A stretch of 5,712 nucleotides of DNA from Caldifarciminota bacterium (lineage in GTDB: Bacteria > Hydrothermota > Hydrothermia > B15-G9 > DRBW01). Both the position numbers and the translations under genes were made by a program. The notes under the pieces were generated by a model, which was not told the origin of the DNA, searched no databases, and was given only the letters and a program-made list of their open reading frames with translations. The DNA is taken from contig DRBW01000108.1 in NCBI GenBank assembly GCA_011042705.1, forward strand, positions 1 through 5,712, written 5' to 3'. This document shows positions 5,087-5,712 of the stretch, piece by piece. Numbering within the stretch: position 1 is the stretch's first letter; each line of letters starts with the position of its first letter.

Positions 5087-5712
5087 TTGAAGAGTTTGAA
5101 GTGGCGCATTGTGATCGTTGTGGCTCTATTCATAATAGCCCTGTGGACGCTCTATCCTACCTACAGGTATTATTCGATGAGCCAGTCGCAGCTCGAGGCC
5201 CTGCCAAAGGCGGAGAGAGAGATACTGAAGAGGAAATCCCTGAACCTGGGGCTTGACCTGCAGGGTGGAATGTACCTCCTTTATGAAGTCGACAAATCCA
5301 AGCTCAAGCCTGAGGAAGTGAAGGGTGCCGTTGACCGTGCGATCGAAGTCATCAGAAACAGAATCGACCAGTGGGGCGTTTTCGAGCCCTCCATCGAGAA
5401 GCTCGGAGAGGACAGGATTTTAGTGCAGCTGCCAGGCGTTTTGGACTGGGAAAGGGCCCGATCTCTGATCGGCCGTACGGCCCTTCTCGAGTTCAAGCTC
5501 GTCGCCAAGACGTCCCTCGTGAACGACATCATCAAGAAGATAGACGACAAGCTTCACGAAATCGAGCTGTCTAAGCTGCCGGCGGATTCCGATACCCTCG
5601 CCCTCGATACCAACCCCTTCCTGAATCTCCTCGGAAGGATCGGCGCCGATGTGATCGCCGTGCCCGAGGAGAACGTCAAGAAGGTCGAGGAAATCCTCAA
5701 TATGGACGAGAT
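5087..5712 (+). CDS. secD: Protein translocase subunit SecD, N-terminal part (3' end outside window)
   Basis: 208 codons from TTG 5087 to the window edge, without a stop. SecD, with SecF, forms the proton-driven membrane partner of SecYEG that pulls exported proteins out on the far side of the cytoplasmic membrane. Residues 8-24 (IVIVVALFIIALWTLYP) are the first membrane segment, after a short basic start (KSLKWR). The SecD hallmark LNLGLDLQGGMYLLYEVD follows at 52-69. The start of the periplasmic P1 region has RNRIDQWGVFEPSIEKLG (90-107), ILVQLPGV (111-118) and IGRTALLEFKLV (128-139), all in the usual order. The remaining P1 domain and the other five membrane segments lie beyond the window. 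The gene has its own strong promoter. No yajC lies immediately upstream, unlike in many bacteria; secF may follow outside. The identification is secure. Confidence 0.96.
   Translation, partial: MKSLKWRIVIVVALFIIALWTLYPTYRYYSMSQSQLEALPKAEREILKRKSLNLGLDLQGGMYLLYEVDKSKLKPEEVKGAVDRAIEVIRNRIDQWGVFEPSIEKLGEDRILVQLPGVLDWERARSLIGRTALLEFKLVAKTSLVNDIIKKIDDKLHEIELSKLPADSDTLALDTNPFLNLLGRIGADVIAVPEENVKKVEEILNMDE

Noticed and set aside
5281..5550. 89-codon minus-strand frame, with the 67-codon plus-strand frame at 5371-5574
   Set aside because: Both are shadows of secD, which is open through the whole stretch and carries the SecD motifs.

Overview
This looks like a bacterial chromosome segment of medium GC content. 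It carries AGGAGG-type ribosome binding sites, promoter pairs resembling the sigma-70 consensus, and a bacterial-style secD. Arginine is written largely as AGG/AGA in all three long genes, a habit common in thermophiles and some uncultivated lineages, but I cannot name a phylum from this window. The three large genes have similar codon use, so nothing marks one of them as obviously foreign.

Layout. (1) Positions 1-3176, minus strand: the 5' portion (1058 codons, C-terminus outside the window) of a large signalling ATPase. It has a degenerate GGDEF-like domain, then a MalT/AAA_16-type STAND ATPase, then a long TPR superhelix. Many plus-strand open frames across this stretch are shadows of it. 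(2) Positions 3177-3392: a divergent control region. It has a good promoter for the minus-strand gene, a long imperfect inverted repeat, three copies of a CCCGCT motif, a small palindrome, and a promoter whose -10 box ends only 10 bases before the ATG of the plus-strand gene, which suggests a leaderless or nearly leaderless mRNA. (3) Positions 3393-4739, plus strand: a complete 448-residue protein with an AlbA_2 (Schlafen-type AAA_4) domain, a GHKL-type HATPase_c_4 domain and a C-terminal winged helix (COG2865-like, often mislabelled RecG-like). (4) Positions 4740-5086: a 347-base gap. Its first half is an ordered array of eleven TCGGACA-type units spaced 11 and 9 bases apart, starting six bases after the stop codon. 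Its second half holds a possible 24-codon ORF and a near-perfect promoter. (5) Position 5087 to the end, plus strand: the first 208 codons of secD, starting at TTG behind a strong AGGAGG.

How the parts may work together. secD is housekeeping (Sec protein export) and has its own promoter, so it is probably independent of its upstream neighbour. The two divergent genes share a compact control region and may be co-regulated. The most notable item is the helically phased TCGGACA array directly behind the AlbA_2/GHKL/winged-helix gene. It looks like a multi-site DNA target for a protein, possibly the product of the adjacent gene. That link is inference from position and from the presence of a winged helix.
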